A stretch of DNA of 64,000 nt from Larix kaempferi (taxonomy: Eukaryota; Streptophyta; Pinopsida; Pinales; Pinaceae). The DNA is taken from positions 11,394,001 to 11,458,000 of the forward strand of contig BSBM01001138.1 of assembly GCA_027924585.1 (NCBI GenBank). The letters run 5' to 3'. The translations under genes and the position numbers were made by a program. Under the pieces are notes generated by a model. It ran no database searches. It had not been told where the DNA came from and saw only the letters and a list, made by a program, of their open reading frames with translations. Positions 46,127 through 57,745 of this stretch are shown here, in pieces; position 1 is the first letter of the stretch, and each line of letters begins with the position of its first letter.

Positions 46127-47285
46127 CTAGACTATGCCACCATTAGTAACATGCATTACAGTATATGGGCCAAGCCAATGCATCTTAAATTTTCCAGGAA
46201 ATTTCATTAATTTTCTATCATACAGGAGGACTAGATTACCTACCTGAAAGTTCTTGTTCTTGATGTGGCGATCATGCCAATCTTTTTCGCGCTCTTTCTG
46301 GACTTGTTGGTGGAAGCCTGTGACAAAGCGATCTTCCTCTAGCCCAACCAAGTGTAGGAGTCTTTCTTCGAGTGCTGCGCGATCGGCCATGCTTGTAAAC
46401 GCTGTTATTCTCAAGTTGGGAACAATGTACTCCATCGGCATTATTGCTTCTTTCCCGTAGGCCAACCTGAAAGGTGTATGGCCGGTTAGTTTCTTGTAGG
46501 TAGTCCTGTATGCCCATAGTACAGATGGAATGCACAGGTCCCAATCGTCCCGATTGACGTTACATATATTTGTTAGCGCATTCTCCAACACTTTGTTAAA
46601 TGCTTCAATAGTTCCATTCACCTGTGGATGATAAGGCATGCTGCACCGATGATGAACGTGGAACTCTTAGGTCAAAGCCTCAATGGTCTTATTTTGAAAA
46701 TGAGTGCCTTGATCACTCATCAATATCTTTAGGCATCCAAACCTTGTAAAAATATTCTCATATATAAACTCTGCAGTTGTAGTTCTGCTACAGTCTTTGA
46801 CTAGCTTTTCCTCTGCCCATCTGGTGAGGTAATCGGTAGCAATAATGATATACCTCGCACCAGTTCTTTTTCCTAGTGGGTTAATAGGACCCACAAAATC
46901 AATGGCCCACTTCTCAAAGGCCTGCAATGTCAGCTGTGGATTTAATGGCATTTCATCTCTACGTGACGGCTTCCCTGTCCTCTGACAGACATCACAATTC
47001 TGGCAGTGTTCCTTCGAATCTTTATGAATTGTAGGCCACCATAGCCCTATGCGCAATATCTTCTGCACAGTAGCTCTTCCTACATAATGACCTCCTTCTA
47101 TTCATGAGTACGCATCAGCTAGCATAAATGGTTTCTCATGCTCTAGCACACATCTGCGTAGTACTTCATCCGGTCCCAATTTGTATAGCTTACCTGCAAT
47201 TATAGTGAAGTCTGTTGCGCGCACTACTAGTTGCTTCTTCTGATGCGTAGTGAACTCTATGGGTGTAAATCCAGTGGTCAAAAAA
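46127..47285 (-). pseudogene. Ty3/gypsy integrase domain
   Basis: Integrase inserts the element cDNA into the host chromosome. The N-terminal zinc-finger part ([13 protein letters not shown]) is at about 46950-47000. The catalytic core shows the first Asp in [13 protein letters not shown], the second in [11 protein letters not shown], and the Glu in [15 protein letters not shown], i.e. a complete D,D,E triad. The C-terminal GPY/F-type motif is [12 protein letters not shown], at about 46155-46190. A stop after IEALT (about 46667) separates core and C-terminal parts. The RNase H-integrase linker is interrupted by the solo LTR at 47286-48676. An upstream stop (AYS*IEGG) lies near 47104. Confidence 0.88.
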
Positions 47286-48681
47286 TGTCATGTACCCACC
47301 CTTGGAACCAATGCAAGGCCGGGAACATGCTACCAATCTATGGGGCTTTTCATAAGGCTCAGCCCATTCATTTGAGGCATACAGTTAAAACAAAGTGTGC
47401 AGATGTAAATCAAACAAATATGCACAGCGGAAACAAATTCATCCACACACATATCTTCATATGCACTCAGTATATCAATATCAGTCATCAATTAAGTAAA
47501 ACAATGCAGAAGTAAATACATAGACATCAAAACACTTATCTTCATTTTTGCAACTGCCCAATCAACTAGCTATGTCACTGCAACGTTCCACCCAGCCATA
47601 GGCTCTTCGACAGCTTATATTGAGTTCGTCCGAAGGCCACCCCTAAGCTGGGCATGATTCTCACAAGGGAAAGGGAACATTCCAGCTCAACCATAGCCCA
47701 TTAACAATTTTATCTCAGCCAAGCCAGTCCAACTGGGTTTATCAGGCTACAAGGGAACAATGGGTGCTCATTCTCAAGCTCAAGCGAGAACAATTGATTA
47801 CCCATTACCCATACCCCAACATACTCTTTCTTCTCACAGCAAAACGATTATTGGCAGGGTTACACATTTACAACAGAGGTGTTCACAAAACAGGGTCCAC
47901 CTTGGTTCTCCCAACTCGTGGTTCACCCAAACGAACTGTGGAATTTTGATTTCAACCCCAGGGAGCAAAACTGATTTCTCTCCACTGGTTAGGATCCTTT
48001 CCAATGGCCTAAATGACCTCCAAGAAGACCCAAAAACGTTCTTCTCTCTTTCCCCACTGGTAACCAACATAAAAATGCCCCTTCCTAGCTAAAAGATGAA
48101 GGGGAACACAGAAAATCGAGGGAGGAAAACGCCCAGGCAGCTAGAGCTGCGTGAGAGAGCAAGGCCATGGTGAATAATGGCTTAGGGAGCAATTTCGTGG
48201 CTCTATTCTTGCCCAAGGAGACCAACATGATTTTCCATGAAGGGTGGCTTTCCCATACTCGATTTTGGACAGCCATACCTCCCCATTCCCAAGGCATTAA
48301 CTACCCCAACCAACTCTTGGGAGAAATCAAAGATTGGGTACAAAAGTCAACATGGGTAGTTGAGGGTTTGATGGGTTCTCTTATTGACACTTGGCTTGAC
48401 TCTAGTGGCTCAAGGGTTTGAATGTTTTCCCCTCCCAAATCCCTTGTGAAATCATGCCCCCATCTCGTTGTTGCATTGCATGGCTAGTTGTGGGTATTTT
48501 TATTAAAAAGCATATTACATGATATTTGAATTTCCAATGTGCATTGCTAGCATGCAAACCATATGCATCACGAAATCGATGGCGGGGCCTTGGCCTTGAG
48601 CTCCTCACCATGATTTCATACTAAGATTACATCATTTATAACGTTAATGCCATGGGGCCAAACTGGGGACATTACAAAAAA
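47281..48681. mobile_element. Solo LTR inserted in the gypsy pol gene
   Basis: The insertion runs from TGTCATG at 47286 to CATTACA at 48676. It is flanked by AAAAA on both sides (47281-47285 and 48677-48681). Removing it restores the pol frame exactly: GIIDF joins to LTTGFTPIEF. Its 1,391 bp encode nothing recognisable, so it is a solo LTR left after the loss of an element by LTR-LTR recombination. Confidence 0.85.
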
Positions 48682-49865
48682 TCAATGATGCCATGGTAGT
48701 ACTCATCTGCAACTTGTATGGTGAACAACTGTGCATCATGTAGATTGTCCTCCAGATTCCTAGGCTCTTCTCCTAACTTGATTCTTGACAAATGATTAGG
48801 TCCCAAATTCAAACTGCCTGGATTAACAACAATCTCAAAATCGTACTCCTGAAAGAGTAGTAACCATCTGCATATGCGCCCACCTAACAATGGCTTATTA
48901 ACAAGGTATTTCAATGCAGAATGGTCAGTGAACATGGAGAAGTGCGCACCAAACAAGTAATGCCTGAACTTCTGCAGCACATATACCATAGCGAGTCCTT
49001 CTCTTTTGGTAGTAGTATAGTTCTTCTCAACGGATGATAACTTTCTACTGGAAAAGGAAATGGGATGATCAATACCCCCCTCTCCTGGTTGAGCAAGAAC
49101 AATGCCCAATGCTATACATGAGGCGTCCACGTCGACGTGAAATGGCTTCTCCCAGTCCAAAAAGACTAGGATCGGTGCAGTGACCATTTTCTCTTTTAAT
49201 GTGTCAAAGCCTTTCTCAAAATCCTCATTCCAAATGAATGGTACATCTTTCTTCAGCATTTTTTCCATAGCTACGGTTATCTGCGCATACCCTTTTATGA
49301 ACTTCTTGTAGTAACTGGTATGCCCCAATGTAGTACGCAATTGCTTAAGTAAATTGGGTGTAGGCAAGTTTACAATGACTGCAATCTTAGCAGGGTCTAC
49401 CATCAAGCCCTGTTTGCACACAATGTGTCCTAACAAGACTCCATAGGGAACACAGAAAACACACTTTTTCAAGTTCAATGAAATTTGGTGTCGTCTGCAC
49501 TTTTCCAACATCATCCTGAGGTTCGTGGCATGGTTCTTCAGTAAACTGAAAATGGTCCAATCATCAAAGTAAACCTCTAAAAAAATATGTATAAAGTCCT
49601 TAAATGCTGCGACGACCACTCTAGAGAATATGGCGGGTGCATTCTTCAGACCAAAGGGCATCACTGTGTATTGGAACGATCCCCATTCTGTAGCAAAAGT
49701 CATCTTGTGCCTATCCGCGCAATCAATCCTAATCTGATGGTAACCAGAGAATACATCAGTAAAAGAATAGGCCTCATTCCCTCCAACATTATATGGCACT
49801 TCATCTGTAAAAGGTGTAGGGAATGGGTCATGCATCGAAGCATCATTCAGTTTTCTGAGATCCAC
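48677..49865 (-). pseudogene. Ty3/gypsy reverse transcriptase and RNase H
   Basis: The longest open frame of the element (397 codons) makes cDNA from the element RNA and degrades the template. RT motifs in order: DLRKLNDASMHDPFPTPF, YSFTDVFSGYHQI, the FATEWGSFQYTVMPFGLKNAP block, and the catalytic box VYFDDWTIF (YxDD form with Phe). The thumb/connection region YYKKFIKGYAQI follows. RNase H begins with PFHVDVDASCIALG and includes KREGLAMVY, HYLFGAHFSMFTDHSALKYL and PNHLSRI. An amber stop lies just upstream at about 49901 (VI*DKKTKG, replacing a Gln). The end is cut by the solo LTR. Confidence 0.92.
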
Positions 49866-49898
49866 ACAAATTCTGATCTCGCCCTTTGTTTTCTTGTC

Positions 49899-50656
49899 CT
49901 AGATAACCATCGGGCATATACATTCAAATTCTTCGACTAGCTCAATGATCCCTACATCGAGCATCTTATCGAGTTCTTCCCTAACTTGTTCTTTATAGCG
50001 TGGATTCAGTCTGTATGGTCTTTGTTTCACAGGTTTTGCACCAGGCTTAAGAGGAATTTTCATCACTCCTAAGTCTCCCAAGATACCTTTCATCTCTGTG
50101 AACTTGGTCGAGAATAGTTCTTGATATTCCTGTAATATACCCGCGACCTCTTCAATTGTATCTTCATCCCAATAATCTCCAATAGCTGTGAACCTTGGAG
50201 CTTCGCTGGTGCCAATGTTCACTTTCCTTGTTTTCACGGGTCCACTCATATCTGGAATTTCCAATGGAGGTCCTTCTACCTCGCGTGATACCTCTAACTC
50301 AGGTATCCGTATGTTGCACGGGTCCTCCTCATCACTATCTCTTGTATCCTTGGTTTCTCCATCGATGTGATAAAAATCAAGAGCATGCTCTAGTTGCTCT
50401 TCCCATTCAGGTTGTAGGCATGCAAGCATGCTATCTGTCCCGAAGAATTCTTCTAGTGTCATGTTTCCTTATGTACAATCTGGATTGAATATTTTTTCTT
50501 AATGACCTGCAATGCATCATTGATACTTGGATGCTCATCTTTAAAGCTAAAATCCTTTTGGAAGGTTGTAGTTAGGCCCGACCAGTCCACTGTGCCTCTG
50601 CGCAACTCCAGGTCTAGGTACCACTTCTTCGGAATCAGTTCTTCTAATGTGTGCAC
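49899..50656 (-). pseudogene. N-terminal RT region and linker of the gypsy polyprotein
   Basis: This part, in two frames, carries the region between the second gag-like domain and the RT catalytic core. Recognisable are FSTKFTEMKGILGDLGVMKI, LKPGAKPVKQRPYRLNPRYK and VREELDKMLDVGIIELVE, standard leader motifs of gypsy RT. A run of acidic residues precedes it. The frame then breaks at the amber stop at about 49901. Confidence 0.8.
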
Positions 50657-51320
50657 AAACAGATGTACCCATTATGCCTGTGGTCTTTCTGTCCATGCTT
50701 TGGAACATAATCAAATATGCTCTCGTAGATCTGTCTATCCATTATATTTCTCAAAGGATAGGGTAACCTTATTAGCAAACATGATCTGCATCTTAATTCT
50801 ACACTGATCCCATGTTGTCAGTATCTTCTTATGCACAACCCACCATCTGGCAGGTATGCCGCGCAATGCCATGTCTAGAGATGAGACACGGTATTCATCC
50901 GAAATTGCTGCAGTATATTCTTTGATAGAACCATACACATTAGATAAGCCATCAAAGGTAGGGATTGGAGTTACCTCTTTCCCAATCCAGTGGAGTGACT
51001 TCGTGATCCGTGCGCATTTCCTAGCAGATACTTCATGTAACCTGTTTTGCCAGTTTTCTAGCCCTACATCAGAATCTGAAATGTAAGAGCTGTCACAGCG
51101 CCAACTGAGTGTGCCAACTGCAATTGGATTAATATAGTCAGCAGTATTGGTTGTCATCTTGTAGATACCATCCAAGTCTTGAGCTCTGGATTCCTCTTGA
51201 ATTGGTTCAACATACCGCTCGCCCTGCGAAGGGTCTAATGGCGCGATGACCTTGATATCATTGCCTTCAAATATCATTTTCATGGTCTTTAAATCAATAA
51301 TGGCAGAGTTAGTCATTGCC
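50465..51320 (-). pseudogene. Second gag-like domain between protease and RT
   Basis: After the protease the frame continues with ALENWQ-like VGLENWQNRLHEVSARKCAR and PIPTFDGLSNVYGSI. LDMALRGIPARWWVVHKKIL and WDQCRIKMQIMF follow, then (beyond stops) WVHLFVHTLEELIPKKWYLD and VDWSGLTTTFQKDFSF. The ARWW...W....I...F pattern is that of retrotransposon gag capsid-like domains. The element also has an ordinary gag at 59272-60345. I recall similar protease-gag-like-RT arrangements in some plant gypsy elements but cannot check it here. Confidence 0.6.
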
Positions 51321-51682
51321 TAATCGATACCCAATAGTGTTGGATAAGGATGGCTGCCTTCCACTATTTCAATTACTTCAAAATCGACAAAGCTGCGCAC
51401 TCCATCAATGTCAACAATGGTGTTGGGTAATCTTCCCAAAGGTATAAGTATCCCTTGATTAGCCATCCTCAACTGTAGAGGTGACCACTGTAACTTGGGT
51501 TTACCCATCTGATGCCATGTCTACTTGGTCAAGACATTTACTTTGGATCCACGATCAAGAATGATCTCATCCATCTCATAGTCCCCAATCTGTGCAGTAA
51601 GTCTCATTTCCCTTCCTGTTGTTTTAGGACTCCTAATATTGTGGACCGCGCCATTGGCAGCCCCCTTCTCACTGTTTGGCTC
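51320..51682 (-). pseudogene. Aspartic protease domain, upstream boundary cut by copia insertion
   Basis: The retroviral-type aspartyl protease would process the polyprotein. The active-site block reads IILDRGSKVNVLT, with Arg where the usual Asp-Ser/Thr-Gly has Ser/Thr. RLANQG-like RMANQGILIPLGRLPNTIV and VDFEVIEIVEGSHPYPTLLG follow. One TAG falls right after the active-site block (at about 51520), and another replaces Trp in LLGIDW. The upstream part of the same protein lies beyond the copia element, at 58349 and above. Confidence 0.8.
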
Positions 51683-52285
51683 TATTAAATTTTCAGAATT
51701 TACTTCAATCTGATCTAGGATCTTAACTGAGAGAACAACATGTACAACAAATCTACAACATATCAATCATGGACACAATAATGCAAGCACACAAGAGACA
51801 CAGACTTTACTTGGGGAAAACCATAAAGGTGAAAAACCCCAATAACTTCCTCAAAGATAGATAGATAAATGACACAAACCAAGCATAAGAGATAGACATC
51901 TCCTAGCAGTAGCTTCTCCTCCTCCACAATTGCGCCACTCTTCCGAGAGTGTGAGAGAGAAATAGAATGTGTAAAATGAGAGAGACACACTCTCTATTTA
52001 TACACTAACTTGACTTGACCTTTACTCAACTAGGTCGGCCTCAACTTAACCATTTAACATAATGCTGACTGGGCCGACACCCAATAGGGTGGTCTAATAA
52101 CCCTTTGACCCACGTGACTTATACAGGACCGACCCCAACAAGGTGGTCTAATAACCCATCAAGTATAAGTTACGACACTTACAATATAAATGACGACACT
52201 TCCATATAGAGGAATAATAACGTCTCTATAGGAATACAATATACATATATGTGAAATACATTCCGAAGTTACATATACATCAACA
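51683..52285 (-). repeat. 3' LTR of the copia element
   Basis: On the minus strand it starts TGTTGATGTATATG and should end TTTAACA; here the last bases read TTTAATA because one terminal base has mutated. A purine-rich stretch (aagagggag) at 52286-52294 abuts it and serves as the polypurine tract. Confidence 0.92.
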
Positions 52286-52539
52286 CTCCCTCTTAACTAG
52301 GAAGGTATTTCTTGACATAGGTCTTCTAGCACAAGTCTTCTTCTCTGGATCATCGTCACTGGATAATCATCATCAAGTCATCGTCATCGTCACTGTTGCT
52401 GCTATCTCAATCAATCTCTGAATCTACTTGTCATAGGAAGTTCTATAGAGCCAGTCCTTTTTCATACTGGATGTAGGCCGACCACCTGCAGGTCTTCATC
52501 ATCACTGGCCATACTGTGGAATCCTTAGGACTTATTACG

Positions 52540-53035
52540 TGCATCATAAAACCTGGCTACAGCATCCCAGGCTATTACGAGCACAAAGCTCTACCTGTTG
52601 GATCTCCCAGGATCACATTACATGTGACCCATCACAAAACCTGGCTGAAGCATCCTAGGCTGTTACGAGCACACAGCTCTACCTGTCGGATCTCCCAGGA
52701 GCACATTACATGTGATCTCACCACAAAACTTGGCTGAATCATCTGAGGCCTTTTTCATCCTGTCTAGATCTCCCAGGAGCAAATTACATGTGGTCATGGC
52801 AAAACCTGGCTGAAGCATTTAAGGCCTTTTTCATCCTGTCCAGATCTCCCAGGAGAAAATTACATGCCATAGGACAAAACATCGCAAGAGCATATCAGGA
52901 TGTTACAGGTACACAAATCCGACCTGAATATCTCAGGGCACAAATCACATGTCCTCCCAGAGCAATGTCTCGAAAGAGCATCCCAGGCTGTTACGGGTAC
53001 ACAACTCCGACCTATAGGATCTCCCAGACATGCTC
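52540..53035. repeat. Six diverged 75-93 bp tandem units in the copia 3' region
   Basis: Each unit contains 'aaaacctggctgaagcatc', a 'ggctgttacgagcac' or 'ggcctttttcatcctgtc' middle and 'atctcccaggagcacattacatgtg'. Units start near 52543, 52636, 52724, 52799, 52875 and 52960. They lie between RNase H and the 3' LTR, outside coding sequence. Confidence 0.75.
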
Positions 53036-53214
53036 ATCTACACAACCTAATCCACGGCCACAAAGTATCATCCTGATACTCATCATACATCATCTTGATC
53101 ATCATCACTGCAACATCTTGCTGCATGTCATTTGGAGCAACATCCTGAAGCTCGTCATCTATGATCATCCTGATCATACACTGCATTCCACCTAATGCAT
53201 ACCAAGTATCTACC

Positions 53215-53480
53215 TGATACATATCATCATACATGATCTACCTGATAATACAATGTATCCACCTGATACATACAGAGATACATGATCCACACAATGTATC
53301 CACCTGATACATATACAAATACATGGTCCAAGCATCCAACATGATGCATACACAAAATACATACAAATGATCCAATTGATCATATCCAACATCCAACATG
53401 ATGCATACATACATAAATGATTCAACTGATCATATCCAGCATCCAACATGATGCATATATACATAAATGATCCAACTGAT
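53215..53480. repeat. Two short tandem families (catacatgatcc..; ccaacatgatgcatac..)
   Basis: Units of about 45 bp contain 'acaatgtatccacctgatacata' (two copies near 53250-53320). Units of about 57 bp contain 'catccaacatgatgcatac' (three copies, 53334-53460). Many CATG and GATC palindromes result. Confidence 0.7.
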
Positions 53481-53564
53481 CATAACAAGCATCGTCCTCT
53501 TCAGATCATCTCATCGTCCACGAATCATAGCCCAGATGCACATCATCCAGCACTTACACCACCG

Positions 53565-53720
53565 ACATGGGAGAACACATCTACCACCATTCGAGGAAGG
53601 CTCCAGCCCTTACTTTTTCACCATGGGAGAACACATCTACCACCATGTGAAAAATGGCTCAGCAATTACATCACGGTCAAGGGAGAACACATCAACCATG
53701 TCAGAAAAGCTCATGTGCAT
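53565..53720. repeat. Three units around 'gggagaacacatctaccacca'
   Basis: About 55-67 bp units, each with a (c)atgggagaacacatctaccaccat-like block. They are directly downstream of the RNase H remnant on the minus strand. Confidence 0.7.
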
Positions 53721-53738
53721 GTGCATCTTCCGGACTCA

Positions 53739-54875
53739 TCACTTCCCTTTGAAAGGAACCTCGATCTGAAGTGCACCAAGCCTCTCTCTGAAGTACTCAA
53801 ACTGCACTCTGGCCAACGACTTGGTCAATACATCTGCAACCTGCTCATCCATCGCAACATACTCTGCTTCGGCTGTACTCAGTGCTACGCGGGACTGCTT
53901 CCTTCTAAACCAAGAGATCACACCTGATCCCTATCTGCAGCACTGCCTGCCCAATCTGAATCAACATAACCCTGCAGATTAAACTTTTGATTCGCATCAT
54001 ACTTGAGTCCATAATCAAAAGTACCCTTCAGGTACCTCAGAATATGCTTTACAACAACCAGGTGAACACTCCTCGGATCCGTCAGGAACTAGCTCAATCT
54101 GTTCACCGCAAAGCAAATATCTGGTCTCGTGTTCGTCAGGTACATCAAGGACCCAATCATTTGACGATACATAGTGATATCAACCGGCTCAGATGAAGCA
54201 TCACACAGAAGCTTCAGGTTCGATGCAATAGGTGTGGCCATAGCCTTGCAGTCCATCATCTTGAACCTCTTCAGGATCTCTACTGCATACTTCCCTTGTC
54301 GAAGGAAGATTCCATCTGCACTTTGCCACACCTCCATGCCAAAAACAAATAGTGCATCATCCCCAAGTTCTTCAACTCGAACTCGGAAGCAAGCTTCTGC
54401 TACATGTCGGAAATCAATCTATCCTCACCTATTACAAACAGGTCATCCACATAGTAGTATCACTGGATTGCCTTCCTCAACCTTGTAGTAAAGGTTGGAA
54501 TCCGCTTAATTCTTGGTAAAGCCCAAACTGGATAGAAAGTTGTCTATCCTACCATACCAAGTTCTGCACATATATGACTCCCTGTCATGTGTCTCATAAC
54601 CAAGTGGCTTCTCCACATACACTTCTTCTTCAACTACACCATTCAACAAGGTTGTCTTGAAATCCATCTGGTGTATCTTCCACTTCATCACTACAGCCAG
54701 AGCAAATACGGATCTAATGGAAGTGTATCTGGCTACAGGATCAAAAGTCTCTATGCTACCACCTACAACATGCTTGATCTTGTAGATCCTCTTGGAAGTC
54801 ACTACAGACTACCCTTTGGGATTGTATCCCAAACATCTTCATGATCGACTGGTACTCCTTGATCATGGCATTCTT
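53739..54875 (-). pseudogene. Ty1/copia reverse transcriptase and RNase H remnant
   Basis: From high to low coordinates: a degenerate IKEYQSI start at about 54860, TSKRIYKIKHVVGGSIE, FDPVARYTSIRSVFALAVVM and KIHQMDFKTTLLNGVVEEEV (RT). Then come EVWQSADGIFLRQGKYAVEIL, MYRQMIGSLMYLTNTRPDIC, and the RNase H with LQGYVDSDWAG, VALSTAEAEYVAM and ADVLTKSLARVQFEYF. Stretches are missing: about 20 residues after GGSIE, and about 14 between YMCR and WYGRID. At least two frameshifts and several stops are present. The catalytic YVDD box is not intact. Confidence 0.88.
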
Positions 54876-54879
54876 CCTA

Positions 54880-55338
54880 GATCCTGGGAACTTCAATATC
54901 TTCAATATTTTCAATAGATAACTTTGTTGCTGAACGTATGTTGTAGTCCTTCTTTTGTAGGTGATGGTATATGATCTTTCCTACACAACAAGTTAAATTG
55001 CATGATTAGAAAACATCTCATAGTTTTCAGAATAAATTCTTACACATAAAGAAATATGTCATACAGTCATGCAATTATCTTAGCCAATGCTTCAATACAA
55101 CATTTATCCATATTCCGTAACTTTCTAGATGCCTTCCAATCTCTACCAGAACATTGTTAAGAGTGTGCACAACTCCTAACATGTCATCAAAGAGGTTTCA
55201 TTCTAGATAAGTAGCATTGCAATGTTGTACAGTGCCATAGGCCACTTACCCATGTATATTAGTATTATACTGTTCATCAATGCAACTATTCTAATATGCA
55301 TAATACACAACCTAATTCTAGGAACATACGCATATACA
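54880..55338. other. AT-rich stretch inside the copia element
   Basis: No pol similarity is recognisable. It separates the RT and integrase remnants, which are adjacent in an intact element, so it is probably a later insertion or a decayed region. Confidence 0.4.
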
Positions 55339-55560
55339 TCATTGAATAACATTATGTAATAAATGACAATTCAAATACTTATCTTTGTTTGGTTGCTGGG
55401 TGGACTCCCTCTGAATCTTTGCAACTCCATTCTGATGTGGATTGTGAGAAGTGGTCAATTCCCTCTGAATATCTGCATCCTTGCAGAAACTACTTAAGTA
55501 TGCTCCTTTGCTTTCTTGCAGGAACAACTGGAGTGTGCTCCCTCTTGATCTTTGCTTCCT
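55339..55560 (-). pseudogene. Ty1/copia integrase fragment
   Basis: About 60 codons match the end of the copia integrase core: LSSFCKDADIQRELTTSHNP followed by HQNGVAK, the region containing the NPHQNGV(A)E catalytic-Glu neighbourhood. Sequence on both sides is too decayed to follow. Confidence 0.75.
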
Positions 55561-57730
55561 GGATTACATGTCCTTGAACTTATATCCATCCTTAACCACT
55601 ATGCATGTTTATTAGTATCATCATTGTGTTATCATTGAGGTCTCATACATAATCATACATTCATTAGTATATTCTTAATACTATCAAAACACAATAATCT
55701 TAAGCATGTATAGTCATGATCATTTCAAATATAAATAATAATCATTTCAAGGTTTATATAGGACTCTTATGGTTAGTCATATCATAAATTAAAGTAAGAA
55801 ACATAATATGCCTAAACCTGTGATTACTCAAACCTATACCTTCATGATTATTCTAGTTAGTCCTATCGTCAATTATGGTAAGAAGCATAATATGCACACA
55901 ACCATGACTATTCAAACCTATGACTTCATGAATAATCATTATCAACAACACAACAGTATAAGATCCTAACACAAGGTAGGATTCTAGCTTGATATAGGAA
56001 AAAAATACCTAGATTAGCATGCTAGCTAGTTATGGCTAACATACCCGCATAATGTCTTCTGGTTCTCTTCAATGACTTGTGCTAGTAACCTGTATGTCTC
56101 ATAAGTTATCCATTGTAGAACCAAGTTATACATACCTCGTAAGTAGATTTTCTAAGTGATCCAAGACAATGGATGAATCTTTGTCTTCATGTCATCATGA
56201 TCATAGGTTCTTGAACTAGAACATGATTTGTCTTTCTTGGTGTACCTTTCATGTTAGCGGACAACATAAACCTCATACAACACCATAATGCATTAGTACA
56301 ATCATAAGTGTCAACACCCTAATGCATGCATTCATAATTTTTTTAAGGTGATATGACAAGTCTAAAATCAAGATTGTTCTAACCGTAATAACATGAAGAC
56401 AAACATATCATAAACTTAATCATGAACAAATCTCGAGACATACCTGGATGAGTCATACCTGTCGAGATTGCTTGTAATCTTCTTATGTAAGGCATTATCC
56501 TCATCTCCCTTTGAAACAAGAACTTCTTCACTTATGTAGGTGACCAATACATCCTCTTCTAGGATTACACCAATCCACTTGATTTGCAGGAATTGGATCT
56601 GGAGCTGTATTAGGGTTTGTCAGAGAAACCCCAAAAATTCAAACTTTGAATTTCAAACTTCCAAAAGGATAGAAATATGCGCCTTGATGAGCTGATCAGG
56701 CTGGTATATTCAAAATTTGAAAACTGCAAAGTTTCACTACTCAATTTTGCCTTTGAAACTTCCAGATTCACTAGACGTGACCCTGAACTGGGGTTCGATG
56801 AAGCCCACTCTTCTGCCCAATCAAAAGGTTTGATCCAAAGCTCTAAGCTTCTATTTTTCTGAGGAGCTTCCAGCCGTGGTCAAAGATTTCAAAAATTCCC
56901 ATTTTTACAGAAGCCCTAATTTTCCACTTTTCTGATCAAAGTCCCGAACTAGGGTCTGTTCAAGCCCGGCCTTTTTCCCAACCAAAAATTCTGATCTTGG
57001 TCTCTAAATTTTGATTTTGATGAGTAGCATTCAGCCGTGGTCTCTGATTACAAGAATTCCAACTTTCTCCGAAACCCTAAATTCTGGAAGCCATGAATGA
57101 AGGTGCTAAAAAATAATTCTGTTTTGACAGAAATATGTACCTGATTGTTTTTGGTGTAACTCTACACTTTTCGATCCACAGGGTCTGAAAATTTTTTCTA
57201 TGGTATCTTGACCTGTCATATTTCCATCCCGATAGGTCTGACCTCAATTGTATTTTCTGAGAGAGAGTTATGCCAATTGTCGCAACGTGACCTGTTTATG
57301 GGATCATACAGGAAAGCAAACTTGTTCTACATGCCACGTGTCACTGGTTCAACTTCGACATCTAAAAACGTTTCCTGAGATATTAAAGTCTGTGTACTAC
57401 TTGTCACTTTTTACTAAATTTCATTTGGATCTTCCTAGCCCAAGTTATGACCTTTTTTCCAAGGTCACCTGTTTTTGACTCAGATCTGGAAGAGGTAGAA
57501 ACCCTATATTGTACAAATCATAAATCACAAAGTACAACGAATTAGAGGTTTTCCTTTGGACACAAGGTACATGGGAATATAATATTAGACCTGTAAAAGT
57601 TTCAGATCCGAAAACTTTGCCAAAATGGATTTATAGCGAAAGTGCTACGATGAATTGTTTTTTCTATATCAAGCCCTAGCATCGTAAGTGCAACAAGTGT
57701 CATACATGCCATATCATGCCTTCTTTCAGG
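55561..57730. other. 5' internal part of the copia element, no gag recognised
   Basis: AT-rich. It contains a roughly 105-bp tandem duplication at about 55750-55945 (shared block gtaagaa(a/g)cataatatgc). Further on, 56640-57120 has two to three diverged units of about 150-200 bp built around 'agccgtggtc', 'gaa(c/t)t(g/a)ggg' and 'aagcccactctt/aagcccggcct'. No protein domain is seen. Confidence 0.45.
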
Positions 57731-57732
57731 AT

Positions 57733-57745
57733 AGCTTTGACTCCA
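57733..57745 (-). other. Primer binding site of the copia element (initiator-Met type)
   Basis: Immediately inside the 5' LTR the minus strand reads TGGAGTCAAAGCT. This matches 10 of 13 bases of the plant tRNA-iMet PBS TGGTATCAGAGCT used by most copia elements. The position next to the LTR end supports the call. Confidence 0.65.

Noticed and set aside
47760-48611. ORFs of 69-110 codons between integrase and RNase H
   Set aside because: They lie inside a solo LTR whose removal restores the pol frame.
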